From positions 1-33,254 of the forward strand of contig QHTD01000185.1 of the NCBI GenBank assembly GCA_003220675.1: a DNA stretch of 33,254 bases, in the 5' to 3' direction. Below the pieces are notes generated by a model. It worked only from the letters and a program-made list of their open reading frames with translations. It did not search any database and was not told the DNA's origin. Origin of the DNA: Candidatus Rokuibacteriota bacterium (GTDB lineage Bacteria > Methylomirabilota > Methylomirabilia > Rokubacteriales > CSP1-6). The position numbers and the translations under genes are program-made. The stretch's first letter is position 1, and each line of letters starts with the position of its first letter. Positions 1 through 8,624 of the stretch are shown here, in pieces.

Positions 1-1
1 C

Positions 2-328
2 CGCGCCTGTAGCGACATCCCGAGGCTCGATCTCAAGCTGGTCGTCCACCACGGGCGCTTCGTCCGACAGACGGTCGGGGGGCGGGCGCGCGTCGCCGGA
101 CCCGACGTCATCCTCGTCCATCGCCTGCTCAAGAACCCGGTCAACGGGAGCGCCTACTTGCTCCTCACGGCGTCGGCGCTGGAGCGGGTCGGCGTGGATC
201 CCGTCGCAAGCCGGATGCAGCAGCACTTCGTGAGCTATCCCCACCTTGGGGAGGTGCCGTGCTTCGTGGCCGATCTCGAGCCGCTCGCGCGGCCGGACTT
301 CGCGGCCGCCCCCGTCCTGGCGGCGTGA
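2..328 (+). CDS. DUF2652-type protein, C-terminal part (5' end outside window)
   Basis: This frame is open from the window edge to the TGA at 326-328 and encodes 108 residues. The stretch LKLVVHHGRFVRQ followed by GPDVILVHRLLKN is the pattern I associate with the DUF2652 family, whose fold is related to class III nucleotidyl cyclases. The usual cyclase catalytic residues cannot be judged because the N-terminus is missing. The protein ends in an Ala-rich tail. The next gene is convergent, so nothing downstream informs its role. The ORF track lists only shadow frames here because the start is outside the window. Family assignment is from memory of the motif; function is unknown. Confidence 0.65.
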   Translation, partial: RACSDIPRLDLKLVVHHGRFVRQTVGGRARVAGPDVILVHRLLKNPVNGSAYLLLTASALERVGVDPVASRMQQHFVSYPHLGEVPCFVADLEPLARPDFAAAPVLAA

Positions 329-378
329 GGTCGCGGGTCGGACGCGGGTACCCGGAACGAGGTTGCGATCGCATGCAT

Positions 379-1818
379 TCAAGGCCGGCGGAGTCGGGCG
401 TCAGCCTGACCGACAGGATCCGGCGGCCGCCTCTCGTGCCAGCGGGTGGCCTCTTGATAGGCATGGCCGACCCGCAACACGGTGGCCTCGTCGAATGGCC
501 GGCCCACGAGCTGCAAGCCCACCGGGAGCTCGGCGGCAAAGCCGCAGGGTACGCTGAGCGCCGGGAGCCCGGTGAGATTCCACGGGTAGGTGAACCGCCA
601 GCAGGCGTGGAGCACGTGCTCGGGCTGCCCGTCGATCTGGACGTGGCTCTCGGAGACGTCCCAGGCGCATAACGGCAGTGTCGGGGTCGCCAGGACATCG
701 ACGCCGTCGAACGCAGCCCGCACCTGGTCGGTCAACGCGCGCCTGAGGCGCTGGGCCTTGAGGAAATCGGTCGCAAAGATGAACTTCCCGGCGTCCATGA
801 GAGCGCGAACTTCGGGGGTGTACTTCGCCCGTCGTTCGGGCTGCCTCAGGTACTTGTCATGCCACGTGGTGACGGAGGCCATCTCGGTGACGAGGATGGC
901 GCCAAGCGCCGTCGCCATGTGGGGGATCGAGACATCCTTGACTTGTGCGCCGGCACCTTCGAGGTCGCGCAGGGCTTGGCGCACGACCGCCTCGACGCGC
1001 CCCTCGATCCGGTCCCAGAAGTGCTCGCGGGGGACTCCAATCCGCATCCTGCGGACGCCCCTCTTGAGATCTTTCAAGTAGTCGCCAACGGGCACGTCGG
1101 CAGAGGCAGGGTCCCGCGGGTCGTGCCCGGCGATCACGGCAAGCACGAGCGCGGCGTCCTCGACGCGTCGGCTCAGCGGTCCGGCATGATCCAGTGACCA
1201 CGTGTGGGGCATCACGCCGGCGCGGGAGACGCGCCCGTACGTGGCCTTCAACCCGACGACTCCCGATAACCCGGCCGGGATCCGGATGGACCCGCCGGTG
1301 TCGGACCCCATGGCCATGAAGCAGAGACCAGCGGCCACGGCGGCGCCGGACCCGCCGGACGACAGGCCCGGGTTCCGCCGCACGTCCCACGGATTTCGGA
1401 CGGGGGGAAAGTCGACGCCCCACGCGGCCTCGCTCATGGTGGTCTTGCCGAGCAGCATCGCGCCCGCCTCCCGCAGGCGCGCCCATGTGGTAGCGTCCTG
1501 CGTCGGCATCCGGTCGGCGAACACGCGCGACCCGTTACGGGTGGCGACGCCTGTCGTGTCGTAGTTGTCTTTGAGCCCGATCGGGATGCCGTGAAGCGGG
1601 CTGCGGTAGTGGCCGGCCTTGATCTCGCGCTCCGCCTTCGCTGCGTCCTGCAGCGCGCCTTGGGCGTCGACGGAGACGAATGCGTGCACCACGCGGTCGA
1701 CTCGTTCGATCCGCTCAAGGCAGGCGCGGGTCAGCTCCATGGGCGACACGGCGCCCGCCTTGACGGCGGCCGCCGCTTCGGCGAGAGACTGCCAGGGCCA
1801 GTCCGGCGACGCGGCCAT
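379..1818 (-). CDS. Amidase-signature family amidohydrolase
   Basis: The 479-residue protein has the length and motifs of the amidase signature (AS) family, which hydrolyses carboxamides through a Ser-cisSer-Lys triad. Visible are GLKDN with the catalytic Lys at about residue 83, LSSGGSGAA with the cis-Ser at about 153, and GSDTGGSIRIPA with the nucleophilic Ser at about 177. The 24-residue spacing of the two serines matches the family. No signal peptide is seen, so it is probably cytoplasmic. It is the last gene of a minus-strand operon and follows a 60-aa GatC-like protein by 9 nt, an arrangement seen for AtzE/AtzG-like and GatA/GatC-like pairs. It lacks obvious GatA-specific context (no gatB), so a catabolic amidase is more likely than tRNA amidation. 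Substrate is unknown. Confidence 0.9.
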   Translation of the reverse strand: MAASPDWPWQSLAEAAAAVKAGAVSPMELTRACLERIERVDRVVHAFVSVDAQGALQDAAKAEREIKAGHYRSPLHGIPIGLKDNYDTTGVATRNGSRVFADRMPTQDATTWARLREAGAMLLGKTTMSEAAWGVDFPPVRNPWDVRRNPGLSSGGSGAAVAAGLCFMAMGSDTGGSIRIPAGLSGVVGLKATYGRVSRAGVMPHTWSLDHAGPLSRRVEDAALVLAVIAGHDPRDPASADVPVGDYLKDLKRGVRRMRIGVPREHFWDRIEGRVEAVVRQALRDLEGAGAQVKDVSIPHMATALGAILVTEMASVTTWHDKYLRQPERRAKYTPEVRALMDAGKFIFATDFLKAQRLRRALTDQVRAAFDGVDVLATPTLPLCAWDVSESHVQIDGQPEHVLHACWRFTYPWNLTGLPALSVPCGFAAELPVGLQLVGRPFDEATVLRVGHAYQEATRWHERRPPDPVGQADARLRRP

Positions 1819-1827
1819 CGCGGTGGG

Positions 1828-2010
1828 CTACACCCAGGGCTCGACGCGGAAGGTGAGGATCGGCTCGAGGTCGTCGGGCAGATCGAGGGCGCGCAGCTTC
1901 TCGATGTCTTCCGTGATGCCCGCGAGAATCGACGCGACCTGCGCGAGGTCGGCCGCGGACAGCGGGTAGCCGGCCAGGTCTGCGACCGCGGCGAGCCGTT
2001 CTCTTTCCAT
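1828..2010 (-). CDS. GatC/AtzG-like small amidase subunit
   Basis: This is a 60-residue ORF starting MERERL and ending FRVEPWV. The ORF track shows only a longer version extended into a shadow frame. The chosen ATG at 2010 overlaps the stop of the upstream nitrilase gene by one base (TGATG), implying translational coupling, and its stop lies 9 nt before the amidase ATG. A helix-rich first half followed by DLPDDLEPILTF resembles GatC and AtzG-type proteins, which wrap around an amidase-signature subunit and stabilise it. I infer that it partners the amidase encoded next. A stand-alone hypothetical protein is the alternative, but spacing and pattern favour a subunit. Confidence 0.7.
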   Translation of the reverse strand: MERERLAAVADLAGYPLSAADLAQVASILAGITEDIEKLRALDLPDDLEPILTFRVEPWV

Positions 2011-2894
2011 CAGTACCAGCCCCGGCTCATCGTGGCGCCCAGCATCTCGTCGTAGACATCGGTGCGCCGGTCGCGAAGGACCTGGTTGTACTCGTTCCAG
2101 TTGCGCTTGCGACGGGCGTCGGCCAGGTTCGCCTCGGCGTAGATAATCTCCTCTCGGTCGGGGCTGGCCGGGCCGCCGATGGTCCAGCCCGTGTAGCTTA
2201 CGATGAGGCTCTGGCCGATGAACGGCTGACCGCGCTCCACGCCGACCCGGTCGGCGGCGGCGACGAAGACCGAGTTCGCGTGGGCAGACGCCATGCACAG
2301 AATGTTCGCCATCGCCTCGCGGTCCTTCTCCTGCCCCGGGATCGGCACCCAGTTAGTGGGAATGCAGACGACGTCCGCTCCCTGGAGCGCGCAGAGCCGA
2401 TAGCTCTCGGGGAACCACCCGTCGTAGCAGATGAAGGTGGCGATCCGGCCGAGGGGCGTCCGAAACACCGGGAATCCCAGATTGCCGGGCTCGAAGAAGA
2501 GGTTCTCCTCGTTCCAGAGGTGCAGCTTGCGAAACGTTCCGACGTGCCCGGACGGGCCGATGAGAACCGCGGCGTTGTAGAGCGCCTGCCCGTCGCGCTC
2601 GTCGATGCCGGCCACGATGTGAAGGCCGCGCTGGCGCGCGATGTCCTTCCAGGCATGACAGGTCGGCCCGTTCGGGATCTCCTCCGCGAGGGAAAAGGCT
2701 TCCTGGCGCGACTCGAACACGTAGCCCGAGTTGCAGAGTTCGGGCAGGACGACCAGGTGCGCGCCGTTGGCGGCGGCCTGCTCGATGAATTCGAGCGTCC
2801 GCCGCACGTTCCGCTCCTTCTGGCCGACGACGGGCTCCATCTGCACGCAAGCGATCTTCACCACGGCCTCGTCACGCGTCCTTGGCTCGCTCAT
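2010..2894 (-). CDS. Nitrilase-superfamily carbon-nitrogen hydrolase
   Basis: The 294-residue protein carries the Glu-Lys-Cys triad of the nitrilase superfamily: Glu in LPELCNSGY, Lys in FRKLHLW and Cys in ICYDGWFPES. Members cleave nitriles, amides or N-carbamoyl groups. I prefer the ATG at 2894 (MSEPRT) over the track start at 2933 because GGAGGGGG lies a few bases upstream of it. It heads a minus-strand operon with the GatC-like protein and the amidase, so two different C-N hydrolases are co-transcribed. The divergent neighbour is an ABC importer of the urea/amide/branched-chain amino acid class, suggesting that imported amide-like compounds are the substrates. Exact substrate (N-carbamoyl compound, omega-amide, aliphatic amide) cannot be told from sequence. 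Confidence 0.88.
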   Translation of the reverse strand: MSEPRTRDEAVVKIACVQMEPVVGQKERNVRRTLEFIEQAAANGAHLVVLPELCNSGYVFESRQEAFSLAEEIPNGPTCHAWKDIARQRGLHIVAGIDERDGQALYNAAVLIGPSGHVGTFRKLHLWNEENLFFEPGNLGFPVFRTPLGRIATFICYDGWFPESYRLCALQGADVVCIPTNWVPIPGQEKDREAMANILCMASAHANSVFVAAADRVGVERGQPFIGQSLIVSYTGWTIGGPASPDREEIIYAEANLADARRKRNWNEYNQVLRDRRTDVYDEMLGATMSRGWY

Positions 2895-2987
2895 GCGCCC
2901 CCTCCACGTGCGCCACAGCAGCACCGAGAGCATCGCGCACAGCGGCCCCCCAGGGCAAGGGCTGCCGCGCTATACTCCGCGGGACCG

Positions 2988-4763
2988 ATGGTATCGTCCG
3001 CCCGCTACTTCGTCCTGCTCCTCGTGCTGCTCATGGCGAGCCCACTCGTGCTCGGGGAGTACGCTCAGCAGATCCTCTCGCAGGCGTTCTTCTTCGCCAT
3101 CGCGGCGGTCACCGTCGACCTCCTCTGGGGTTACACCGGCATCCTGACGTTCGGGCAGTCGGCCTTCTTCGGCGTCGGTGTCTACACGGTCGCCCTCGCC
3201 CTGGCCTACTACGTCGAAGGGGCGCTCGGCATGGCCGCTGCCATACTCGGCGCGATGGTGGCGGCGGCCCTCATCGGCGCCGCTATCGGCTGGCTGTCCT
3301 TCTTCGATCGTGCGTCGCCCATCTACGTCGCGATCGTCACGCTGGCCCTGCCGGTCGTCTTCACACAGGTCATCCTGAGCGGTGGGGCCTACACCGGCTC
3401 GAGCAGCGGTCTGCCGATTCCCGTTCCGGCGCTGTCGATCATGCAGTGGTACTTGATTTCGGGCGGGCTCCTGGTCCTCGTCGCTGCGGTCTCCTATGTG
3501 TTCGTCTCGAGCGACACCGGGCGCATCCTCGTCGCCATTCGCGAGAACGAGGAGCGTTGCCGATACTTGGGCCTCAGGACCTCACGCCTGAAGATCCGCC
3601 TCATGGCCGTATGCAGCGCGGTCGCGGCGCTGGCCGGCTCGGGCTATGTGCTGTTCGGCAGCGTCGCCGCCCACTCGTATGGCGATTTCGTGTTCGGTAC
3701 CGAGCTGGTTGTCTGGACGGCGTTGGGCGGGCGCGGGACATTGGCGGGGCCGATTCTCGGCACGGTGGGCGTCAATTATGTGTCCGCCGTCCTTGGCGGC
3801 AACTTGCCATTCGTCTGGCTGCTCTTCGTCGGGTTCGCGTTCGTGCTCATCGTCGTGTATCTCCCCCAGGGTCTCGTGCCGGCGATCGGCCGCAGCCTGT
3901 CACGCGTGACCCGCGCCTCCCGGTCGCCCATGAGCGGGCGAGGCGTGGTCGCTGGCGCCGAAGCAGTGCGCGCAGCGAAGCCCCACGTTCTAGCGACGAC
4001 CGGTGAGGAGACTGGGACTCCGGTCCTGGAGCTCCGCAATGTGAGCAAGCGCTACGGCAGCCTGCAGGTGCTCGACCGCGTCAGTCTTCAGGCCCGTCGC
4101 GGTGAGGTTGTGGGCATCGTGGGGCCGAACGGCGCCGGGAAGACGACCCTCCTGCGCTGCATCGCCGATGGCCGCGAGCGGTCGAGCGGCGACATCCTCG
4201 TCAACGGCCGTCAAATTGCGGGGCTTCCACCACAGGCGTGCGTGGCGCTCGGCGTCAGCCGGAAGTTCCAGACGCCGAACGTGTTCGACGCCTTGTCCGT
4301 CCTGGACTGCTTGCGTGTCGCTCGCTCGTACCGTGAGTCCACTTCGCTGTGGCGAAGGTCGTACGCGGTCGAGCTACCGGAGCCCGCCCTTCACACGGTG
4401 CACGTCTCCGGGCTCCTTGCGCTCCTCCACGAGCCGGCGGCCCACCTGTCCCACGGAGCGAAGCAGGCCCTCGAGCTCGCGATGGTGCTCGCGCTGGAGC
4501 CGACGGTCCTGCTCCTCGACGAGCCGACGGCGGGGCTCACGCGCGAGGAGCGCGCCGCGATCGGCGACGTGCTGACGGAGCTGGCGCAGGGTCACCGGCT
4601 CTGCATCCTTCTGATCGAGCACGACCTCGACTTCGTCCGAGAGATCAGCACGCGGCTCGTCGTGCTTCATTTGGGAAAGGTCCTCGCCGACGGGCCCCTC
4701 TCCGAGGTGGCCGAGTCGGAGGTCATCCGCACGATCTACGTCGGCGGAGGGACGCGGGCATGA
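2988..4763 (+). CDS. Fused ABC importer permease-ATPase (LivM-LivG / UrtC-UrtD-like)
   Basis: One 591-residue chain joins an inner-membrane permease to a nucleotide-binding domain. Residues 1-300 are hydrophobic and match LivM/UrtC (TFGQSAFFGVGVY, then TALGGRGTLAGP). A polar linker covers about 301-345. Residues 346-591 are an ATPase with Walker A GPNGAGKTT (379-387), signature LSHGAKQ (487-493), and Walker B LLLDEPTAG. LSHG in place of LSGG is typical of UrtD. The track ORF begins at 2280, but that part is antisense to the nitrilase gene; the ATG at 2988 follows a TATACT box by 11 nt, so the leader may be very short. The next ATPase gene overlaps by 4 nt (ATGA). Standard systems encode these domains separately, although permease-ATPase fusions do occur in this class. 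Confidence 0.9.
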   Translation: MVSSARYFVLLLVLLMASPLVLGEYAQQILSQAFFFAIAAVTVDLLWGYTGILTFGQSAFFGVGVYTVALALAYYVEGALGMAAAILGAMVAAALIGAAIGWLSFFDRASPIYVAIVTLALPVVFTQVILSGGAYTGSSSGLPIPVPALSIMQWYLISGGLLVLVAAVSYVFVSSDTGRILVAIRENEERCRYLGLRTSRLKIRLMAVCSAVAALAGSGYVLFGSVAAHSYGDFVFGTELVVWTALGGRGTLAGPILGTVGVNYVSAVLGGNLPFVWLLFVGFAFVLIVVYLPQGLVPAIGRSLSRVTRASRSPMSGRGVVAGAEAVRAAKPHVLATTGEETGTPVLELRNVSKRYGSLQVLDRVSLQARRGEVVGIVGPNGAGKTTLLRCIADGRERSSGDILVNGRQIAGLPPQACVALGVSRKFQTPNVFDALSVLDCLRVARSYRESTSLWRRSYAVELPEPALHTVHVSGLLALLHEPAAHLSHGAKQALELAMVLALEPTVLLLDEPTAGLTREERAAIGDVLTELAQGHRLCILLIEHDLDFVREISTRLVVLHLGKVLADGPLSEVAESEVIRTIYVGGGTRA

Positions 4764-5482
4764 TCGCGAAGGGGGTTGAGCAACCTGCCCTCGCCGTCGA
4801 GAGGCTCGACGGAGGCTACGCCGACTCCGCCGTGCTCCACGGCGTGACGCTCGACGTGCGTCCGGCGGAGATCTTCGCCATCCTCGGCAAGAACGGGATG
4901 GGCAAGACCACCCTGCTCAAGACGATGATGGGACTGCTTCGCGCCCGCAGCGGCCGCGTGGAGGTCCTCGGTGCGGACGTCAGTCGGTGGGCTCCGTACC
5001 GCATCACTAGGCTTGGCGTGAGCTACGTCCCTCAGGAGAAATCGATCTTCCAGGATCTCTCCGTGGAGGAGAACCTCCGACTCGCGCTCAGGGAGCTGTC
5101 CGAGTTCACCGACCGGCTCGAGGCCGTCGCCCAGTGGTTCCCGATCTTGAAGTCGCGGCACCGGCAGCGAGCGGGGACGCTGTCGGGTGGCGAGCAAAAG
5201 ATGCTCCTGATCGGTCGGGCGTTGCTGACCAGGCCACGCCTGGTCCTTGTCGACGAGATCAGCGAGGGCCTGCAGCCGGCGGTGATTACGAGGCTGCGGG
5301 AGGTGCTGACGGAAGAGCGGCGAGCCCGCGGGCTGACGATCGTGCTCGTGGAGCAGAACGTCGACTTTGCCCTGGCGCTCGCCGATCGGTACGCCGTCCT
5401 GAAGGTGGGAACCGTCGTGGAAACCGGACGTACTGCCGATGCCGGGGCGCGGGAGCGGATCGAGCGACACCTCGTCCTCTAG
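4760..5482 (+). CDS. ABC importer ATPase, LivF/UrtE-like
   Basis: The 240-residue ATPase begins at the ATG overlapping the stop of the fused permease gene (ATGA). Walker A reads GKNGMGKTT, the signature is LSGGEQK, and Walker B is VLVDEISEGLQP, where the usual DEP is DEI. The GLQP/GIQP ending after Walker B is characteristic of the LivF/UrtE/FmdF subgroup. It supplies the second ATPase of the heterodimer that energises import by the permeases encoded at 2988 and 6775. The track start (4349) is extended through the upstream gene in another frame and is not credible. Confidence 0.9.
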   Translation: MIAKGVEQPALAVERLDGGYADSAVLHGVTLDVRPAEIFAILGKNGMGKTTLLKTMMGLLRARSGRVEVLGADVSRWAPYRITRLGVSYVPQEKSIFQDLSVEENLRLALRELSEFTDRLEAVAQWFPILKSRHRQRAGTLSGGEQKMLLIGRALLTRPRLVLVDEISEGLQPAVITRLREVLTEERRARGLTIVLVEQNVDFALALADRYAVLKVGTVVETGRTADAGARERIERHLVL

Positions 5483-5555
5483 CGTCCCGGAACAACAGGA
5501 GGCACGGTACCGCGGGCTCGAGTGGCGGACGGCCTCGAAGAAAGGAGAGCGTGAC

Positions 5556-6746
5556 ATGCGAGAGAGGTGGATGGATCACAGATCGCGATCACTGGCGGTC
5601 CTGCTCGTGGTGCTCATCGTGGCGATGGTGCCGGCGGGAGCCGTGCAATCGCAAGACAAGAAGCCGATCGTCATCGCTGTGCCGGTCGGCCTGAGCGGCG
5701 TCAACAGCGTCGTGGCGCCGGCCGTGGTCCAGTCGGGCGAGCTCGCGGTCGAGGAGATCAACGCCAAGGGCGGCGTCCTCGGCCGGAAGCTCCAGCTCGT
5801 TCCACTCGACGACGAGAGCGGGCCGGCCGGCGCCGTGAAGGCCTTCAACACGGCGATCCGTCAGCACAAGGCCGACACCATCATCACGATGGAGACGAGC
5901 GCGGCCCGGAACGCCGGGGCGCCCATCGCCGAGCGGGCGAAGACGCTCTTCATCTACACGTCCTTCTACGAGGGCCGGGCCTGTGGCAAGACCCTTTTCG
6001 TCAACGCCTGGGTGCCCGAGCAGGTCGTGCCGCCGCTCATCAAATTCATGACCGACGACAAGAAGGTCAAGAAGTGGTTCGCCGTCGGCAGCGATTACGC
6101 CTTTGGGCGCGGGATGATCGAGGCCGCCAAGAGCACGATCAAGGGGGTGGGTGGCACGATCCTCGGTGAGGAGTACCAGCCGCTCCAGCAGTCGGACTGG
6201 ACGGCGATCATCAGCAAGATCCGCGCGGCGAACCCGGACGGCATCATCTACTCGACGTCTGGAGGCGGCCCGAACATCGACTTCATGAAGCAGTTCAAGG
6301 CCGCGGGGCTCAAGATGCCGGTCGGCAGTCTCTCCATCGACGAGCTGACCGCCGAGGCGGGCGGCAATGCGGCGGAGGGCGTCTACTACACGGGAGATTA
6401 CTTCACGGGCCTCGACAACCCTGAGAACAAGAAGTTCCTCGACGCGATGAAGAAGAAGTTCGCTGCCGGTCTCAAGACCCCCAACTCGCTCTCGGAGCCC
6501 GAATACGACGGCGTCTACGCCTACGCCATGGCCGTGGAGAAGGCGGGGACCACCGACGCGGAAAAGCTCGTCCAGGTCCTGCCCACCATCGTCTTCAAGG
6601 GGCCACGCGGGCAGGTGCAGATGAACAAGCAGCACCACGCTCCGCTGCCGGTCTACCTGGCTCAGGTGCAGGCCGACGGCAAGACGAAGGTCCTGAAGAG
6701 CTTCGGGCTCGTCGATCCGGGCAACCAGTGCCCTAAATTGAAATAG
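5556..6746 (+). CDS. Periplasmic substrate-binding protein, UrtA/FmdD/AmiC-like
   Basis: This 396-residue secreted protein is a type I periplasmic binding protein (Peripla_BP_5/6). The start at 5556 (MRERWMDH) has AAGGAG about 10 nt upstream; the track start is longer and lacks this. A basic N-terminus and hydrophobic stretch LAVLLVVLIVAMVPAGA form a signal peptide. Phrases such as SDWTAIISKIRAANPDGII and FMKQFKAAGL recall UrtA, FmdD and AmiC, which bind urea, short-chain amides or amide inducers, more than classical LivK. It lies between the ATPase genes and the second permease gene. Ligand is inferred only; the divergent amidase and nitrilase genes make an amide or urea-like compound plausible. 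Confidence 0.85.
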   Translation: MRERWMDHRSRSLAVLLVVLIVAMVPAGAVQSQDKKPIVIAVPVGLSGVNSVVAPAVVQSGELAVEEINAKGGVLGRKLQLVPLDDESGPAGAVKAFNTAIRQHKADTIITMETSAARNAGAPIAERAKTLFIYTSFYEGRACGKTLFVNAWVPEQVVPPLIKFMTDDKKVKKWFAVGSDYAFGRGMIEAAKSTIKGVGGTILGEEYQPLQQSDWTAIISKIRAANPDGIIYSTSGGGPNIDFMKQFKAAGLKMPVGSLSIDELTAEAGGNAAEGVYYTGDYFTGLDNPENKKFLDAMKKKFAAGLKTPNSLSEPEYDGVYAYAMAVEKAGTTDAEKLVQVLPTIVFKGPRGQVQMNKQHHAPLPVYLAQVQADGKTKVLKSFGLVDPGNQCPKLK

Positions 6747-6774
6747 AGTCGGATCGCACAGGAGGCCGAGCGCC

Positions 6775-7605
6775 GTGTTCACCACCCAGCTGCTCGACGT
6801 CGTCACGACGGCTGGCGTGCTGTACATCGTCGCGCTCGGCCTCCTGATCGTCTACGGCGTCCTCAAGATCATCAACCTCGCGCACGGTGCCTTCCTCGCG
6901 GCCGGCGCCTACGCCGGTGTCGTCACGACCGAGCTCGGCTGGAACCCGTGGACGGCGCCCCTCCTGGCCTTCGTCATCGGCGTCGCCGTCGCGGCACTGG
7001 TGGAATGGCGCGTGCTCCGCGGGCTCTACGCGCGGCCACTCGACACCATTCTCGCCACGTGGGGGCTCAACATCATCGTGGTGCAGCTCATCACGCTGTA
7101 CTTCGGCCGGGAAATCCACTTCGCCGAGAGCGCGATTGGCCGGGCGATAAACGTGGGCGGGGCGACGTACTCCGAATACCGCCTCGTGCTGCTGCTGCTC
7201 GCGGTGGTCCTGGGCGTGGCCGTGTGGCTCGTGATGCAGCGAACGCAGATCGGGATCGTGGCCCGTGCGGTGATCATGAATGAGGAGCTGGCGCAGGCGC
7301 TGGGGATCAACACCGGGCTCGTGCGGTTCGTGACCTTCGGCCTGGGGGCCGGGCTGGCCGCCCTTGCCGGCGCCCTCCTCACCCCGCTCATCAGCGTCCA
7401 CCCGAACCTCGGGGTCCCGTGGCTCATCAACGCCTTCATGCTGGTCTTGGTGGCCGGGGTGTCGCTGGCGAACCTGGCGCTTGCTGCTCTCGTTCTCGGC
7501 GGCGCCCAGGTCCTCGTCAGCTCGTATGGCAATCCCGTGCTCGGAAGCCTCACGATCGTGATCCTGGCCGTGGTCATCCTCCGATTTCGCACCATCACGA
7601 TCTGA
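6775..7605 (+). CDS. ABC importer permease, LivH/UrtB-like
   Basis: The 276-residue, very hydrophobic protein has the LivH hallmark NLAHGAFLAAGAYAG near residue 40 and about eight membrane segments. The GTG start at 6775 is preceded by AGGAGG with suitable spacing, and the gene begins 28 nt after the binding-protein gene. It completes the importer begun at 2988: one permease domain fused to an ATPase, a separate ATPase, a binding protein and this permease. The order (M-G fusion, F, binding protein, H) is unusual, since the binding-protein gene normally leads. Confidence 0.9.
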   Translation: MFTTQLLDVVTTAGVLYIVALGLLIVYGVLKIINLAHGAFLAAGAYAGVVTTELGWNPWTAPLLAFVIGVAVAALVEWRVLRGLYARPLDTILATWGLNIIVVQLITLYFGREIHFAESAIGRAINVGGATYSEYRLVLLLLAVVLGVAVWLVMQRTQIGIVARAVIMNEELAQALGINTGLVRFVTFGLGAGLAALAGALLTPLISVHPNLGVPWLINAFMLVLVAGVSLANLALAALVLGGAQVLVSSYGNPVLGSLTIVILAVVILRFRTITI

Positions 7606-7628
7606 GCCGGTCCACCTTCACGCCCCTC

Positions 7629-7665
7629 TTGACTGATCAGGGCTGCCGCGCATAGGGTGCGGCAG
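7629..7665 (+). promoter_or_regulatory. Candidate promoter and hairpin upstream of LLM oxidoreductase gene
   Basis: TTGACT at 7629-7634 matches five of six bases of a -35 box, but the -10 region (ATAGGG or CATAGG, 16-17 nt on) is weak. Overlapping it is a perfect 7-bp inverted repeat, CTGCCGC (7643-7649) and GCGGCAG (7659-7665), with a 9-nt loop. It could be an operator, a 5' UTR hairpin or a terminator-like stem for the importer operon ending at 7605; there is no T-run after it. Confidence 0.35.
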
Positions 7666-7689
7666 ACTCGCCGAAGAGGAGGCTGCGCC

Positions 7690-8580
7690 ATGAGATTCGG
7701 AGTCGTCCTGCCCATCTGGCGGCTGTCGGTCGCGGACGCGGAAACGATGACGGTCAAGGCGGAAGAGTTGGGCGTCGATGGGGTCTTCGTCCCCGATCAT
7801 ATTCTGGCCCCATCGGCGACGATGCAGCACTACGGGCCCTCATGGCCCGATCCCTTCTCGCTGCTCGCGTACCTGGCGGGCCGCACGCGGCGCATTCAGG
7901 TCGGCGCCAGCGTGATCGTGCTCCCTTACCGCAACCCGCTGGTCATCGCCAAGGCGGCGGCCACGGTCGACCAGGTGTCGGGCGGGCGGTTCATCTTCGG
8001 GGTGGGCGTGGGATGGGACGAGGAAGAGTTCCGCGACCTCGGGTTGCCGTTCCGCCAGCGCGGGAAAATCGCCGACGAATACATCCGCATCATCAAGGAG
8101 GCCTGGACGAACGACGTGCCGAGCTTCAAGGGTGAGTACTTGAGCTTCGCCGGGGCCACCTTCGCGCCGCGCCCGGTGCAGAAGCCGCACCCGCCGATCT
8201 GGGTCGGAGGAATGCCGGGCGTGATCTCCGCGCCCGCCGTCCGGCGGGTCGCGCTCCTGTGCGACGCCTGGCATCCGCTCGGGCTGAGCCTCGACGATGT
8301 CGAGAAGGGAATCGCGACGATCCGACAGATGGCGGCCAAGGCGGGCCGCCGGGATGAGCTGAAGTTCGCGCCTCGGAATCTGCTCAACCTGACGCCGGAC
8401 GCCAAGGGACGCGGTCGGGCGTCGTTCGAGGGCTCGCCCGACGAAGTGGTGGCCGATATCCGCCGCGCGCGTGCGCTGGGAGTCGACTACCTCACCTTCG
8501 ACATGCCGAAGCTCGACGTGCCCGGCATGGTGCGCACGATAGAGCGCTTCGTCAAAGACGTCAAACCGGCAGCCGCGTAG
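7690..8580 (+). CDS. LLM-class F420/flavin-dependent oxidoreductase
   Basis: The 296-residue protein has the luciferase-like monooxygenase TIM-barrel pattern: MRFGVVLP at the N-terminus, GVDGVFVPDHIL, then ATVDQVSGGRFIFGVGVGWDEEEF, and KPHPPIWVGG in the second half. These are typical of the F420-dependent actinobacterial-style subgroup; whether F420 or FMN is used is not decided by sequence alone. The ATG at 7690 has GAGGAGG upstream, unlike the track start at 7657. It is 84 nt from the importer operon and may be a separate unit. It could oxidise or reduce an imported compound, but no specific substrate is indicated. Confidence 0.88.
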   Translation: MRFGVVLPIWRLSVADAETMTVKAEELGVDGVFVPDHILAPSATMQHYGPSWPDPFSLLAYLAGRTRRIQVGASVIVLPYRNPLVIAKAAATVDQVSGGRFIFGVGVGWDEEEFRDLGLPFRQRGKIADEYIRIIKEAWTNDVPSFKGEYLSFAGATFAPRPVQKPHPPIWVGGMPGVISAPAVRRVALLCDAWHPLGLSLDDVEKGIATIRQMAAKAGRRDELKFAPRNLLNLTPDAKGRGRASFEGSPDEVVADIRRARALGVDYLTFDMPKLDVPGMVRTIERFVKDVKPAAA

Positions 8581-8624
8581 CTCACGGCGCCGCGCGGCCA
8601 CGAATGAGGAAGGCCAGCCTTCGA

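Noticed and set aside
2280-2987. N-terminal extension of the 827-codon ORF before the permease start
   Set aside because: It is antisense to the nitrilase gene and rich in Arg/His/Pro, as expected for a shadow frame in high-GC DNA; the permease starts at 2988.
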